From assembly GCA_902478945.1 (NCBI GenBank), contig CABSMX010000024.1, positions 1 to 23,245 on the forward strand: a stretch of DNA of 23,245 bases. The letters run 5' to 3'. Source of the DNA: an uncultured Collinsella sp. (GTDB lineage Bacteria; Actinomycetota; Coriobacteriia; Coriobacteriales; Coriobacteriaceae). Shown in pieces: positions 1-6,502 of the stretch (the first letter of the stretch is position 1; every line of letters starts with the position of its first letter). A model generated the notes under the pieces. That model saw nothing but the letters and a program-made list of their open reading frames with translations, was not told the origin of the DNA and searched no databases. Both the position numbers and the translations under genes were made by a program.

Positions 1-24
1 GCGTCAGATGTGTATAAGAGACAG
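1..24. other. Nextera sequencing adapter (artefact)
   Basis: The contig begins with the transposase mosaic end AGATGTGTATAAGAGACAG (positions 6-24), preceded by GCGTC, which matches the end of the Illumina Nextera read adapter. Translated, it gives the tell-tale peptides MCIRDR and MYKRQ. It is library-preparation sequence left on the contig end, so genuine genomic sequence starts at about position 25. Any ORF that begins here has an artificial N-terminus. Confidence 0.97.
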
Positions 25-587
25 GCGACCGTCGCCGGAGACGACGCGGCCCTCGAGGACCTTAATGTCGGGGGCGACGGCGGCCGCGGCGGCGCATGCC
101 GCCAGCAAGGGCCGGAACGGATCGCGCAAGATCAAGGCGCCGCCCAGGAGGTCGGGCGTTACCGTCAGCCGACGCCGCGTCTGCCGCATCATGAGGGAGA
201 ACGGCCTGGCCGGCACATACGGCAGGAAGAGGTTCAAGGTGCACCCCGGGGCGGTCAACGAGGCCGACGTGCCGAACGTCGTCGCGCGCGGCTTCGGCGG
301 CAGGGCGCCGCGCACACAAATATGCAGCGACCTGGCCTGCGTGCGCGTCGGGGCATCGTGGAACTACGTCTGCCTGCTCGTCGACCTCTGCAACGGGGAG
401 ATCGTCGGCCACTCCGCAGGACCGAGGAGGGGCGCGCGAGCTCCGAGCCAAGCTCTCGGATTACGTGCACTGGTACAACAACTTCAGGATCCACTCGACA
501 CTGGGCTACATGTCGCCGGTCGAGTTCAGGGAGGCGGGACCGTCCCTCCCGGAATCGTCCAAATTGGTGTTGCCAATCCATAGCTAA
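25..587 (+). pseudogene. IS3-family transposase (orfB type), truncated and internally deleted
   Basis: The frame that passes through position 100 encodes a recognisable IS3-family orfB segment: GSRKIKAPPRRSGVTVSRRR, then RIMRENGLAGTYGRKRFKVH, then a stretch holding the first catalytic Asp (ICSDLACVRVG) and the WNYVCLLVDL strand (about 100-430). Near 425-440 the reading frame switches. The new frame (438-587) carries the family's C-terminal end, with LRAKLSDYVHWYNNFRIHST and then GYMSPVEFREAG, and stops at TAA 585-587. The middle of the integrase core, with the second Asp (HTDRGSEF-like) and the Glu, is missing; I estimate about 70-90 residues. The 5' part is cut by the contig end. The protein cannot be an active DDE transposase. 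The IS subgroup is not certain. I see no clear terminal inverted repeat. Confidence 0.85.
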
Positions 588-1272
588 TCCAGCCATCATC
601 TCCGCGAAGGCGGACGTCAGGAAAAGCTCGGCTTGAGCTCGGTCGGACGCGGTCTGTGGGGCATCATTCAGGCTCAGGGGGTCTCCTTGTCTTCTTCGGT
701 CGCAACCTGAATGATAGGAACGGCCCCTTCTCTCTTTCCCTTTCGTTTTCGACGCGTCACTCTCTCGGCGGGCTTAAGGCCCGCGCTCGCGGGTGCAGGG
801 GCTGCGCCCAAACCCCAAAAACTTAACGCCGTGCTCGAAGCGTTTCCGGACGTCAGCGTAATCTCAAATCCCGTTAGTCAACTCATGAGCAAGCCACCTG
901 AGACTACTCATTTCTCCTACTGGCAATGAAGACCTGCGACCTGCAGTTTTGCAAACTGTTTGAAAGCCACCTGCGTTGATTCACTTCCTATTGCAGCTGG
1001 CGTCTTGCACGCGAAAAGGCATTTGAGTTTCAAAACGGGCGTTTCGGCGCTATCGAGCCTTCAAAGGCATCCCGCCGCGCCCTTTGGGACTAAAACAAAA
1101 ACTCAAAGCCCTGAGTTCGAAAATAGTTTTTGGAGTTGTCCCGGCTTTTGTCACCGAAGCCGACGAAACGCGACAGGGTGTCACCTGGCGGCACTCGATT
1201 CGAGACGGCACCGAAAACTGGATGCAACCGGAATGACGGGACGGCAAAACCGAAGCCATCGAGTAGCGATAG
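588..1272. other. Intergenic region without a convincing gene
   Basis: About 685 bases lie between the broken transposase and the rplX terminator. Short ORFs exist, but one of them runs through the terminator and none has a recognisable motif or a good ribosome binding site. Several palindromes are visible. ATCATTCAGG at 663-672 pairs with CCTGAATGAT at 706-715. GCGGGC/GCCCGC lies at 768-784. GGGTGCAG/CTGCGCCC lies at 791-809. A split stem, GGGAC plus AAAAACT with AGTTTTT plus GTCCC, lies at 1086-1142. These could be remnants of a mobile element or an RNA; I cannot assign a function. Confidence 0.5.
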
Positions 1273-1304
1273 AAAAAAGCCCGGATGCCGTGGAGCATCC
1301 GGGC
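1273..1304 (-). terminator. Rho-independent terminator after rplX
   Basis: On the minus strand a 10-bp perfect stem (plus-strand GCCCGGATGC at 1279-1288 and GCATCCGGGC at 1295-1304, six-base loop) is followed by a run of six T (plus-strand A at 1273-1278). It lies 30 bases after the rplX stop, so the ribosomal protein transcript ends here instead of continuing into rplE. Confidence 0.93.
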
Positions 1305-1334
1305 CTTTGCTAGCAACTTGGTGTTGCGGGCAGC

Positions 1335-1640
1335 TTAGAACTTGTGGCCGCACTTCTTGCAGACGCGCAACTTGTTCTTGCCGTCCTTCTCGTGACCGAC
1401 GCGGGTAACCTTACCGCACTCGGGGCAAACGAGATTGACGTTGGAGGCGTCGATGGGAGCCTCCTGCGAAACGATGCCGCCCTGCTGGTTGGCAGCGTTG
1501 GGCTTGACGGCCTTCTTAACGACCGAAACGCCCTCGACAACGACCTTGTTCTCGGCGGGGAGAGCACGCAGGACAACGCCCTGCTTGCCGCGATCCTTAC
1601 CAGAGAGAACCTGGACCTTATCGCCCTTCTTGATATACAT
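1335..1640 (-). CDS. rplX: 50S ribosomal protein L24
   Basis: This 101-residue protein carries the L24 KOW motif at the N-terminus (MYIKKGDKVQVLSGKDRGKQ), followed by the typical VVVEGV...KKAVKP and PIDASNVNLV segments. L24 binds 23S rRNA early and starts assembly of the large subunit. The C-terminus carries a zinc-ribbon-like pair of CxxC motifs (CPECGK and CKKCGHKF, about residues 72-101). This is the cysteine-containing form known from Thermus-like L24 proteins, whereas many L24 proteins have lost the cysteines. The start is ATG with GGGGAG just upstream (short spacing). It lies 13 bases after rplN. In most bacteria rplE follows, but here a terminator does. Confidence 0.97.
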   Translation of the reverse strand: MYIKKGDKVQVLSGKDRGKQGVVLRALPAENKVVVEGVSVVKKAVKPNAANQQGGIVSQEAPIDASNVNLVCPECGKVTRVGHEKDGKNKLRVCKKCGHKF

Positions 1641-1653
1641 ATATCTCCCCTAA

Positions 1654-2022
1654 CTACAGGGTCTCGGGAGCGAGCGAGACGATCTTCATGTACTTCTTGT
1701 CACGAAGCTCGCGAGCGACGGGCCCGAAGATACGGGTGCCGACGGGCGAACCATCGTTGTTGATGACAACGCAGGCGTTCTCATCAAAGCGAATGTAGGA
1801 GCCATCCTTGCGGCGGATCTCCTTAACGGTGCGAACGACGACGCAACGGACAACGTCCTTCTTCTTGACGTTGGCGCCAGGGGTAGCCTCCTGGACAGCA
1901 CCGATGAACACATCGCCGATGCCTGCATAACGACGCTTGGAACCGCCAAGCACCTTGATGCAGCGAATCTTGCGAGCGCCGGAGTTGTCGGCGACGTTCA
2001 GCATGGTTTGCATCTGAATCAT
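1654..2022 (-). CDS. rplN: 50S ribosomal protein L14
   Basis: The 122-residue product has the usual L14 length and sequence, with MIQMQTMLNVADNSGARK at the N-terminus, the GDVFIGAVQEATP region and the C-terminal FGPVARELRDKKYMKIVSLA. L14 sits at the subunit interface and contacts L19 and 16S rRNA. The start is ATG, with GGAGG about 10 bases upstream. In the classical arrangement it is the first gene of the spc operon. Here it follows rpsQ after an unusually long 118-base gap that folds into a candidate regulatory structure. Its only spc partner downstream is rplX. Confidence 0.98.
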   Translation of the reverse strand: MIQMQTMLNVADNSGARKIRCIKVLGGSKRRYAGIGDVFIGAVQEATPGANVKKKDVVRCVVVRTVKEIRRKDGSYIRFDENACVVINNDGSPVGTRIFGPVARELRDKKYMKIVSLAPETL

Positions 2023-2030
2023 GGTAGATG

Positions 2031-2118
2031 TTCCTCCGAACTAAGAACCGAAGAGAGGTGCGCAGCCTTTAGACGGCCTGTGGTATGCAAACCAGGCATA
2101 CGCACATCTTCGGAAACG
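2031..2118 (-). promoter_or_regulatory. Candidate three-way-junction leader RNA upstream of rplN
   Basis: Read on the minus strand, the rpsQ-rplN gap folds into a compact junction. P1 is CCGAAGA/TCTTCGG (2107-2113 with 2048-2054, 7 bp). P2 is GTGCG/CGCAC (2101-2105 with 2058-2062). P3 is TATGC/GCATA (2096-2100 with 2084-2088). P4 is CAGGCC/GGCTG with one bulged G (about 2063-2080). The rplN Shine-Dalgarno segment TTCGGAGGAA (2031-2040) follows. The 5' strand of P1 (TTCCGAA) could alternatively pair with this TTCGGA, so P1 formation and ribosome-site masking would exclude each other. The pairings are read from sequence; the regulatory role is inferred. This position is the S10/spc operon junction in other bacteria. 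Confidence 0.55.
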
Positions 2119-2140
2119 TACAAGTCGTAAGAGCGACTGC

Positions 2141-2401
2141 TTATTTAGCGCGCTCGACGACCTCGATGAGGCGCCAACGCTTCATCTTGGACATAGGACG
2201 GGTCTCCATAACGCGGACGGTGTCGCCCACGCCAGCCGTGCACTCCTCGTCGTGAGCGTGCAGCTTCTTGGAGCTGGTCATCATCTTGCCGTACTTGGGG
2301 TGACGCTTGCGCTCGGTGATGGTGACAACAATGGTCTTGGCACCGGAGACGGAGGTAACGACACCCGTACGGACCTTACGCGAGTTACGCGAATCAGTCA
2401 T
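2141..2401 (-). CDS. rpsQ: 30S ribosomal protein S17
   Basis: The 86-residue product matches S17, with RKVRTGVVTSVSGAKTIVVT followed by ERKRHPKYGKMM, a GVGDTVRVMETRPMSKMKRW stretch and the end RLIEVVERAK. S17 is a primary 16S rRNA binding protein of the small-subunit body with an OB fold. The start is ATG, with AAGGAG only 3-4 bases upstream. It lies 16 bases after rpmC, within the S10 block. In the classical operon scheme S17 is the last S10-operon gene, which fits the structured gap that follows. Confidence 0.98.
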   Translation of the reverse strand: MTDSRNSRKVRTGVVTSVSGAKTIVVTITERKRHPKYGKMMTSSKKLHAHDEECTAGVGDTVRVMETRPMSKMKRWRLIEVVERAK

Positions 2402-2417
2402 GTTCTCTCCTTAGGTC

Positions 2418-2633
2418 CTACTCGGCGACAGCGGACTTCTCCGCTGCGATCTCGCGGGCGCGCTGCTCCGTGAGGACGCGAGCGATGTCCTTCTTCACGG
2501 TGTTGACGCGAGCGGTGTTGTCCAGCTGGCTGGTGGCCATCTGGAAACGAAGGTTAAAGAGCTCGGCGCGCATTTCCTTCAGCTTCTCAACGAGCTGAGC
2601 GTCCGAGAGCTCACGAATCTCTGCGGGCTTCAT
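2418..2633 (-). CDS. rpmC: 50S ribosomal protein L29
   Basis: The 71-residue two-helix protein has the L29 signature (IRELSDAQLVEKLKEMRAEL, then FNLRFQMATSQLDNTARV and VKKDIARVLTEQRARE). L29 lies near the peptide exit tunnel beside L23 and helps dock nascent-chain factors. Its ATG overlaps the rplP stop codon in the sequence TAATG, which suggests translational coupling. The Shine-Dalgarno sequence GGAGGAG lies within the end of rplP. A short charged tail (EIAAEKSAVAE) follows the conserved helices. Confidence 0.97.
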   Translation of the reverse strand: MKPAEIRELSDAQLVEKLKEMRAELFNLRFQMATSQLDNTARVNTVKKDIARVLTEQRAREIAAEKSAVAE

Positions 2634-3136
2634 TAGTTCTCCTCCTTGGCGGCGGCGGCGTCCTCAGCAGCCCACTTGGCCTCGAGAGCGGCCTCCTCAG
2701 CCATCTCCTTCTCGATGCGCTGCTCAGCGTTCTTAGCAGCAACAATCTTGGTCTTGATGGGAAGCTTGTGCTGTGCAAGACGCAGAGCCTCGCGAGCGAC
2801 CTCCTCGGGCACGCCCTTGACCTCGAACATGATGCGGCCGGGCTTGACGACGGCCACCCACTCCTCGGGGTTACCCTTACCAGAACCCATGCGAGTCTCG
2901 GCAGGCTTCTTGGTGATGGGCTTATCGGGGAAGATCGTGATGTACACACGACCGCCACGCTTCATGTAGCGGGTCATAGCAATACGAGCGGCCTCGATCT
3001 GACGGTTGGTGATCCAATGGGCCTCGAGAGCCTGGATACCAAACTCGCCGAAATGCAGCTCGGTATTACCCTTGGCCTGGCCCTTCATGGAGCCACGCTG
3101 CACCTTGCGGTGAAGAATACGCTTAGGGGCAAGCAC
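2633..3136 (-). CDS. rplP: 50S ribosomal protein L16
   Basis: The 167-residue product begins MLAPKRILHRKVQRGSMKGQ and carries the L16 core HFGEFGIQALEAHWITNRQI, MTRYMKRGGRVYITIFPDKP and TKKPAETRMGSGKGNPEEWV. L16 organises the A-site region of the large subunit. It uses a GTG start that overlaps the rpsC stop in TAGTG. The family is usually about 135-145 residues. This one has an extra Ala/Glu-rich C-terminal tail of about 25-30 residues (after KIVAAKNAEQRIEKEMAEEA), which is probably a surface helix. It is coupled to rpmC by a one-base overlap. Confidence 0.97.
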   Translation of the reverse strand: MLAPKRILHRKVQRGSMKGQAKGNTELHFGEFGIQALEAHWITNRQIEAARIAMTRYMKRGGRVYITIFPDKPITKKPAETRMGSGKGNPEEWVAVVKPGRIMFEVKGVPEEVAREALRLAQHKLPIKTKIVAAKNAEQRIEKEMAEEAALEAKWAAEDAAAAKEEN

Positions 3137-3846
3137 TACTGACCCCTCCTCTCGGAGTTACGACGACGAGGACGGGAAGAGCCCTCGAGTGCAGGGTTGG
3201 GAACAGGCTGGCCCGGGAGCTTTTCGCCCAGGTAGATCCAGACCTTCACGCCGCAAGCGCCCATGGTGGTGCTGGCGACAGCCGTGCCGTAGTCGATCTT
3301 GGCACGAAGGGTGTGCAGAGGCACGCGACCCTCGCGGTACCACTCACGACGGCCCATCTCGGCACCGCCGAGACGACCAGAGCACTGGATACGGATGCCC
3401 TTAGCGCCGGCCTTGCGGGCGGACTGGACAGCCTTGCGCATAGCGCGACGGAAGGCAACGCGGCCCTCGAGCTGCTCGGCGATAGACTGAGCAACGAGGT
3501 TGGCGTCGAGCTCGGGGCGCTTGATCTCGACAACGTCGACGGAGAGCTGGCCCTTGGAGACGCCAGCGACCTTCTCGAGCTCGGTGCGGAGGGTATCGAT
3601 CTCGGCACCCTTCTTGCCGATGACAACGCCGGGGCGAGCGGTGAGGATGATGACCTTCACCTTGTCGCCAGCGCGCTCGATCTCGACGCGGGAGACAGCT
3701 GCGCGGGAAAGACGCTTCTCGAGGTACTTGCGGATCTCGAGATCGTTACCGAGGGTCTTAGCGTAATCCTTCTCTGCGAACCAGCAGGAGCGCCAGTTCT
3801 CGGTGATGCCAAGACGGAAGCCGGTGGGGTAGACTTTCTGACCCAT
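3136..3846 (-). CDS. rpsC: 30S ribosomal protein S3
   Basis: The 236-residue protein matches S3: MGQKVYPTGFRLGITENWRS, the KH-domain core with ARPGVVIGKKGAEIDTLRTE (GxxG at about residues 75-78), and the C-terminal domain with FRRAMRKAVQSARKAGAKGI and GRREWYREGRVPLHTLRAKI. S3 lies at the mRNA entry site and, with S4 and S5, contributes to mRNA unwinding. The start is ATG with AAAGGAGG about 11 bases upstream. It begins 6 bases after rplV and overlaps rplP by one base. The tail is basic (SRPRRRNSERRGQ). Confidence 0.98.
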   Translation of the reverse strand: MGQKVYPTGFRLGITENWRSCWFAEKDYAKTLGNDLEIRKYLEKRLSRAAVSRVEIERAGDKVKVIILTARPGVVIGKKGAEIDTLRTELEKVAGVSKGQLSVDVVEIKRPELDANLVAQSIAEQLEGRVAFRRAMRKAVQSARKAGAKGIRIQCSGRLGGAEMGRREWYREGRVPLHTLRAKIDYGTAVASTTMGACGVKVWIYLGEKLPGQPVPNPALEGSSRPRRRNSERRGQ

Positions 3847-3852
3847 ACAGCT

Positions 3853-4224
3853 TTACGCCTCCTTTCGAGGAGCAACGACGACGGTGATGTGGGAAGTACG
3901 CTTCAGAATGCGAGAAGCGGAACCCTTGGCGCGGGGACGGATGCGCTTAAGCGTCGGACCCTCGTCAACATAGGCAGCGGCGACAACCAGGTTGTCGGCA
4001 CGCAGACCGTTGTTGTTCTCGGCGTTCGCAACGGCGGAACGGAGAACCTTCTCGACATCCACGGCGACGGCGCGGTCGCAGAAGTGTAGGATGTCGAAGG
4101 CCTGAGCGACAGGCTTGCGGCGGATCAGATCGACCACCAGGCGGGCCTTGCTGGGGGAAACACGCACGTACTTAGCGACGGCGCGAACCTCGGTGGCCTC
4201 AGTTTCAATAGACTTAGTTGCCAT
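3853..4224 (-). CDS. rplV: 50S ribosomal protein L22
   Basis: The 123-residue protein shows the L22 fold markers AVAKYVRVSPSKARLVVDLI, AVANAENNNGLRADNLVVAA and YVDEGPTLKRIRPRAKGSAS, then the C-terminal HITVVV strand. L22 extends a beta-hairpin into the peptide exit tunnel, where macrolides and stalling peptides act. It starts at ATG with AGGGGG roughly 10 bases upstream and lies 14 bases after rpsS and 6 bases before rpsC. A short acidic N-terminal extension (ATKSIETEATE) precedes the conserved part. Confidence 0.98.
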   Translation of the reverse strand: MATKSIETEATEVRAVAKYVRVSPSKARLVVDLIRRKPVAQAFDILHFCDRAVAVDVEKVLRSAVANAENNNGLRADNLVVAAAYVDEGPTLKRIRPRAKGSASRILKRTSHITVVVAPRKEA

Positions 4225-4238
4225 TTACGGTTAACCCC

Positions 4239-4499
4239 CTATTTGGCCTTGTGGCCACGGAACGTACGAGTCGGCGCGAACTCGCCGAGCTTGTGACCAA
4301 CCATGGACTCGGTAACATACACGGGCACATGCTTGCGGCCGTCGTGGACGGCGATGGTGTGACCAACCATCTCGGGGAAGATGGTGGACGCGCGGGACCA
4401 GGTCTTCACGACGTCCTTCTTGCCAGCCTCGTTCATCGCGGTGATACGCGAGAGAAGGCGAGTCTCCACGAACGGGCCCTTTTTGAGACTTCTGCTCAT
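4239..4499 (-). CDS. rpsS: 30S ribosomal protein S19
   Basis: The 86-residue product is a standard S19: MSRSLKKGPFVETRLLSRIT, then TWSRASTIFPEMVGHTIAVH and VTESMVGHKLGEFAPTRTFR with the end GHKAK. S19 sits in the head of the 30S subunit near the decoding centre and forms a complex with S13. The start is ATG with AGGAG 9 bases upstream. It is 32 bases after rplB and 14 bases before rplV, in the conserved rplB-rpsS-rplV order. Confidence 0.98.
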   Translation of the reverse strand: MSRSLKKGPFVETRLLSRITAMNEAGKKDVVKTWSRASTIFPEMVGHTIAVHDGRKHVPVYVTESMVGHKLGEFAPTRTFRGHKAK

Positions 4500-4531
4500 A
4501 AGTGCTTTCTCCTAAAACTCGGTATCCGAAA

Positions 4532-5362
4532 TTACTTCTTACGGCGACGAATGATGTGCTGGTTCGAGACCTTCTTCTTCTTGCGCGTACGAAGGCCCTT
4601 CGTCGGCTTACCCCAGGGGGTAACAGAGGGACGACCAGAGGTGTGGTTCTTGCCCTCGCCACCGCCGTGCGGGTGGTCGACAGGGTTCATGACGGTACCG
4701 CGGACGGTCGGGCGCACGTTCATGTGACGCTTACGGCCGGCCTTGCCGATGACGATGTTGGAGTGATCGGCGTTGCCGACCTCACCGACGGTGGCGCGGC
4801 AGGTAACGAGGATGCGGCGCATCTCGGAGGAAGGCATACGGACGATAGCGTACTTGCCCTCCTTACCCATCAGCTGGCAGGAGTTACCGGCGGAACGGGC
4901 GATAGCAGCGCCCTTGCCCGGCTGGAACTCGACGGCGTGGATGAGCGTACCGACGGGGATGTCGGCGAGGGGCAGAGCGTTGCCCGGCTTGATGTCGGCG
5001 TCAGAACCGGACATGATGGTCTGACCGACCTCGAGGCCCTTGGGGGCCAGGATGTAGCGCTTCTCACCGTCAGCGTAGTGCAGCAGAGCGATGCGAGCGG
5101 AACGGTTCGGATCGTACTCGATCGTGGCAACCTTGGCGGGCACGCCGTCCTTGTTGCGCTTGAAGTCGATCACGCGGTAACGACGCTTCACGCCGCCGCC
5201 CTGGTGGCGGGTGGTGATGCGGCCGTTATTGTTACGACCGGCCTTCTTGGGCAGGGGCTCGAGAAGAGACTTCGCGGGCTTGGTGCAGGTGATCTCGGAG
5301 AAGTCGGAGATCGTCTGCCAACGCCTACCAGCGGAGGTCGGCTTAAGGTGCTTTACAGCCAT
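4532..5362 (-). CDS. rplB: 50S ribosomal protein L2
   Basis: The 276-residue L2 begins MAVKHLKPTSAGRRWQTISD. It carries the RNA-binding domain (NNNGRITTRHQGGGVKRRYR, residues about 45-65) and the C-terminal domain with RGTVMNPVDHPHGGGEGKNH, which includes the conserved histidine region needed near the peptidyl transferase centre. The open frame extends 25 codons further upstream. I chose the ATG at 5362 because the family begins there and AAGGG lies 6 bases before it. A 179-base structured gap separates it from rplW, and its Shine-Dalgarno segment can pair with an upstream AATCCCT. Confidence 0.98.
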   Translation of the reverse strand: MAVKHLKPTSAGRRWQTISDFSEITCTKPAKSLLEPLPKKAGRNNNGRITTRHQGGGVKRRYRVIDFKRNKDGVPAKVATIEYDPNRSARIALLHYADGEKRYILAPKGLEVGQTIMSGSDADIKPGNALPLADIPVGTLIHAVEFQPGKGAAIARSAGNSCQLMGKEGKYAIVRMPSSEMRRILVTCRATVGEVGNADHSNIVIGKAGRKRHMNVRPTVRGTVMNPVDHPHGGGEGKNHTSGRPSVTPWGKPTKGLRTRKKKKVSNQHIIRRRKK

Positions 5363-5365
5363 TGC

Positions 5366-5541
5366 AATCCCTTTCAATAGGAATCCGTTAGCCATCGCAG
5401 ACAGGGATTCGAGGTTCTGCCTCGGGTGCGATGACACCGGACGTATACACGGTTCCGGGCGTGTCCATTTTATACGCCCAAAACCTTGAGCTCTCGCCTC
5501 CCTTATTTGGGAGGCATGAGCTCACTCAACAGCAGCGAGTC
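5366..5541 (-). promoter_or_regulatory. Structured rplW-rplB intergenic leader with possible SD masking
   Basis: The 179-base gap is unusual inside the S10 operon. On the minus strand it holds hairpin A (GAGCTC/GAGCTC and GCCTCCC/GGGAGGC, 5488-5523), hairpin B (GGGCGT/ACGCCC, 5457-5479) and hairpin C (CATCGCA/TGCGATG with inner CGAGG/CCTCG, 5393-5433). Within C lies AATCCCT (5403-5409), which is perfectly complementary to the AGGGATT that contains the rplB Shine-Dalgarno site (5366-5372). Hairpin A is followed only by GGTTTT, so it is not a clear terminator. A role in L2 or S10-block translation control is an inference. Confidence 0.5.
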
Positions 5542-5829
5542 TTAGGCCTGGTTGCCAAAGACCTCGATGGTGTCGCCCTCGGCCAGCGTGACGATGGCCT
5601 TCTTCCAAGAACGGGTCTTGCCGGCGACATAGCGCACGCGCTTGGTCTTGGGCTTGACCGTCAGGGTGTTCACGCGAACGACCTTGACGCCGAAGATCTC
5701 CTCGACAGCGTCCTTGATCTGATACTTGTTAGCATCCTTGGCGACCTCGAACGTGTACTTGTTCAGCTCCATGCCGGAGAAGGAACGCTCGGACACGATC
5801 GGACGGATGATGATCTCGTGGGCGGTCAT
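5542..5829 (-). CDS. rplW: 50S ribosomal protein L23
   Basis: The 95-residue protein has L23 features: HEIIIRPIVSERSFSGMELN, KYTFEVAKDANKYQIKDAVE, FGVKVVRVNTLTVKPKTKR and the C-terminal KKAIVTLAEGDTIEVF. L23 lies at the exit of the peptide tunnel and is the docking site for trigger factor and the signal recognition particle. The ATG follows directly on the rplD stop (TAAATG), which points to coupled translation. Downstream it is separated from rplB by a long structured gap. Confidence 0.98.
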   Translation of the reverse strand: MTAHEIIIRPIVSERSFSGMELNKYTFEVAKDANKYQIKDAVEEIFGVKVVRVNTLTVKPKTKRVRYVAGKTRSWKKAIVTLAEGDTIEVFGNQA

Positions 5830-6456
5830 TTAAGCAAGCACCTCCCCGAAGTGAGCGGCGATGTCGGCGGGCATCAGCACAGCGTTGTTGTTGACGAGAT
5901 CGTAGGTGTTGGCCTCGTCAGCGGTGATGATGAACGTCTTGGGAATGTTGCGGAACGACAGGTAGGCGTTGACGTCCTCATCGCGAACGATGATGGTCAG
6001 ACGCTTGCCCTCAAGGCCGAGAGCCTTGAGCATGGCGACGGCAGCCTTGGTGGAAGGCTTCTCGAAGCCGTAGTCGTCGACGAGCACGAGCTCGCCATCG
6101 GCCAGCTTGGCGGACAGCGCGGAGCGCATAGCCAGCTTGACCTCCTTGTTGTTCATACGCTTAGCGTAGGAACGGGGCTTGGGGGCGAAGACAACGCCAC
6201 CGTGACGCCACTGGGCAGCACGGATGGAACCCTGGCGGGCACGGGCGGTGCCCTTCTGACGCCAAGGCTTCTTGCCGCCACCGGAAACCTCAGAGCGGCC
6301 CTTAGCGGACTGGGTGCCCTGACGCCAAGAGGCCATCTGGCACTTGACGATGTGGTGCATAACGTGGATGTTCGGCTCGATGCCGTACACCTCAGCGGCG
6401 AGCTCGGCCTCGGCGACCTTCTTGCCCTCGCTGTTCTTTACTTCAAACTTTGCCAT
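5830..6456 (-). CDS. rplD: 50S ribosomal protein L4
   Basis: The 208-residue L4 contains the tunnel-lining loop (RQGTQSAKGRSEVSGGGKKP, then WRQKGTARARQGSIRAAQWR and HGGVVFAPKPRSY, about residues 45-95) and the globular domain ending FIITADEANTYDLVNNNAVL. L4 lines the exit tunnel next to L22. In E. coli it also represses its own S10 operon by binding the leader, and a candidate leader structure exists upstream of rplC here. ATG start with AAGGAG about 9 bases upstream; 46 bases after rplC; directly abuts rplW. Confidence 0.98.
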   Translation of the reverse strand: MAKFEVKNSEGKKVAEAELAAEVYGIEPNIHVMHHIVKCQMASWRQGTQSAKGRSEVSGGGKKPWRQKGTARARQGSIRAAQWRHGGVVFAPKPRSYAKRMNNKEVKLAMRSALSAKLADGELVLVDDYGFEKPSTKAAVAMLKALGLEGKRLTIIVRDEDVNAYLSFRNIPKTFIITADEANTYDLVNNNAVLMPADIAAHFGEVLA

Positions 6457-6502
6457 TTAAGTGTTCTCCTTGGTATGACGCTGGGCTAAATGGGCTGGGC
6501 CC

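Noticed and set aside
8..583. An apparently intact 191-residue protein starting in the adapter
   Set aside because: The start codon belongs to the adapter and the true C-terminus is in another frame; treated as a transposase pseudogene.
960..1316. Short ORFs of 88-117 codons on both strands
   Set aside because: They overlap the rplX terminator and palindromes, and have no motif or convincing ribosome-binding site.
5488..5523. Hairpin between rplW and rplB as a terminator
   Set aside because: Only GGTTTT follows the stem, and the essential rplB and later genes lie downstream without a clear promoter.
5431..6489. A 352-codon plus-strand frame opposite rplW and rplD
   Set aside because: Antisense shadow across two real ribosomal genes.
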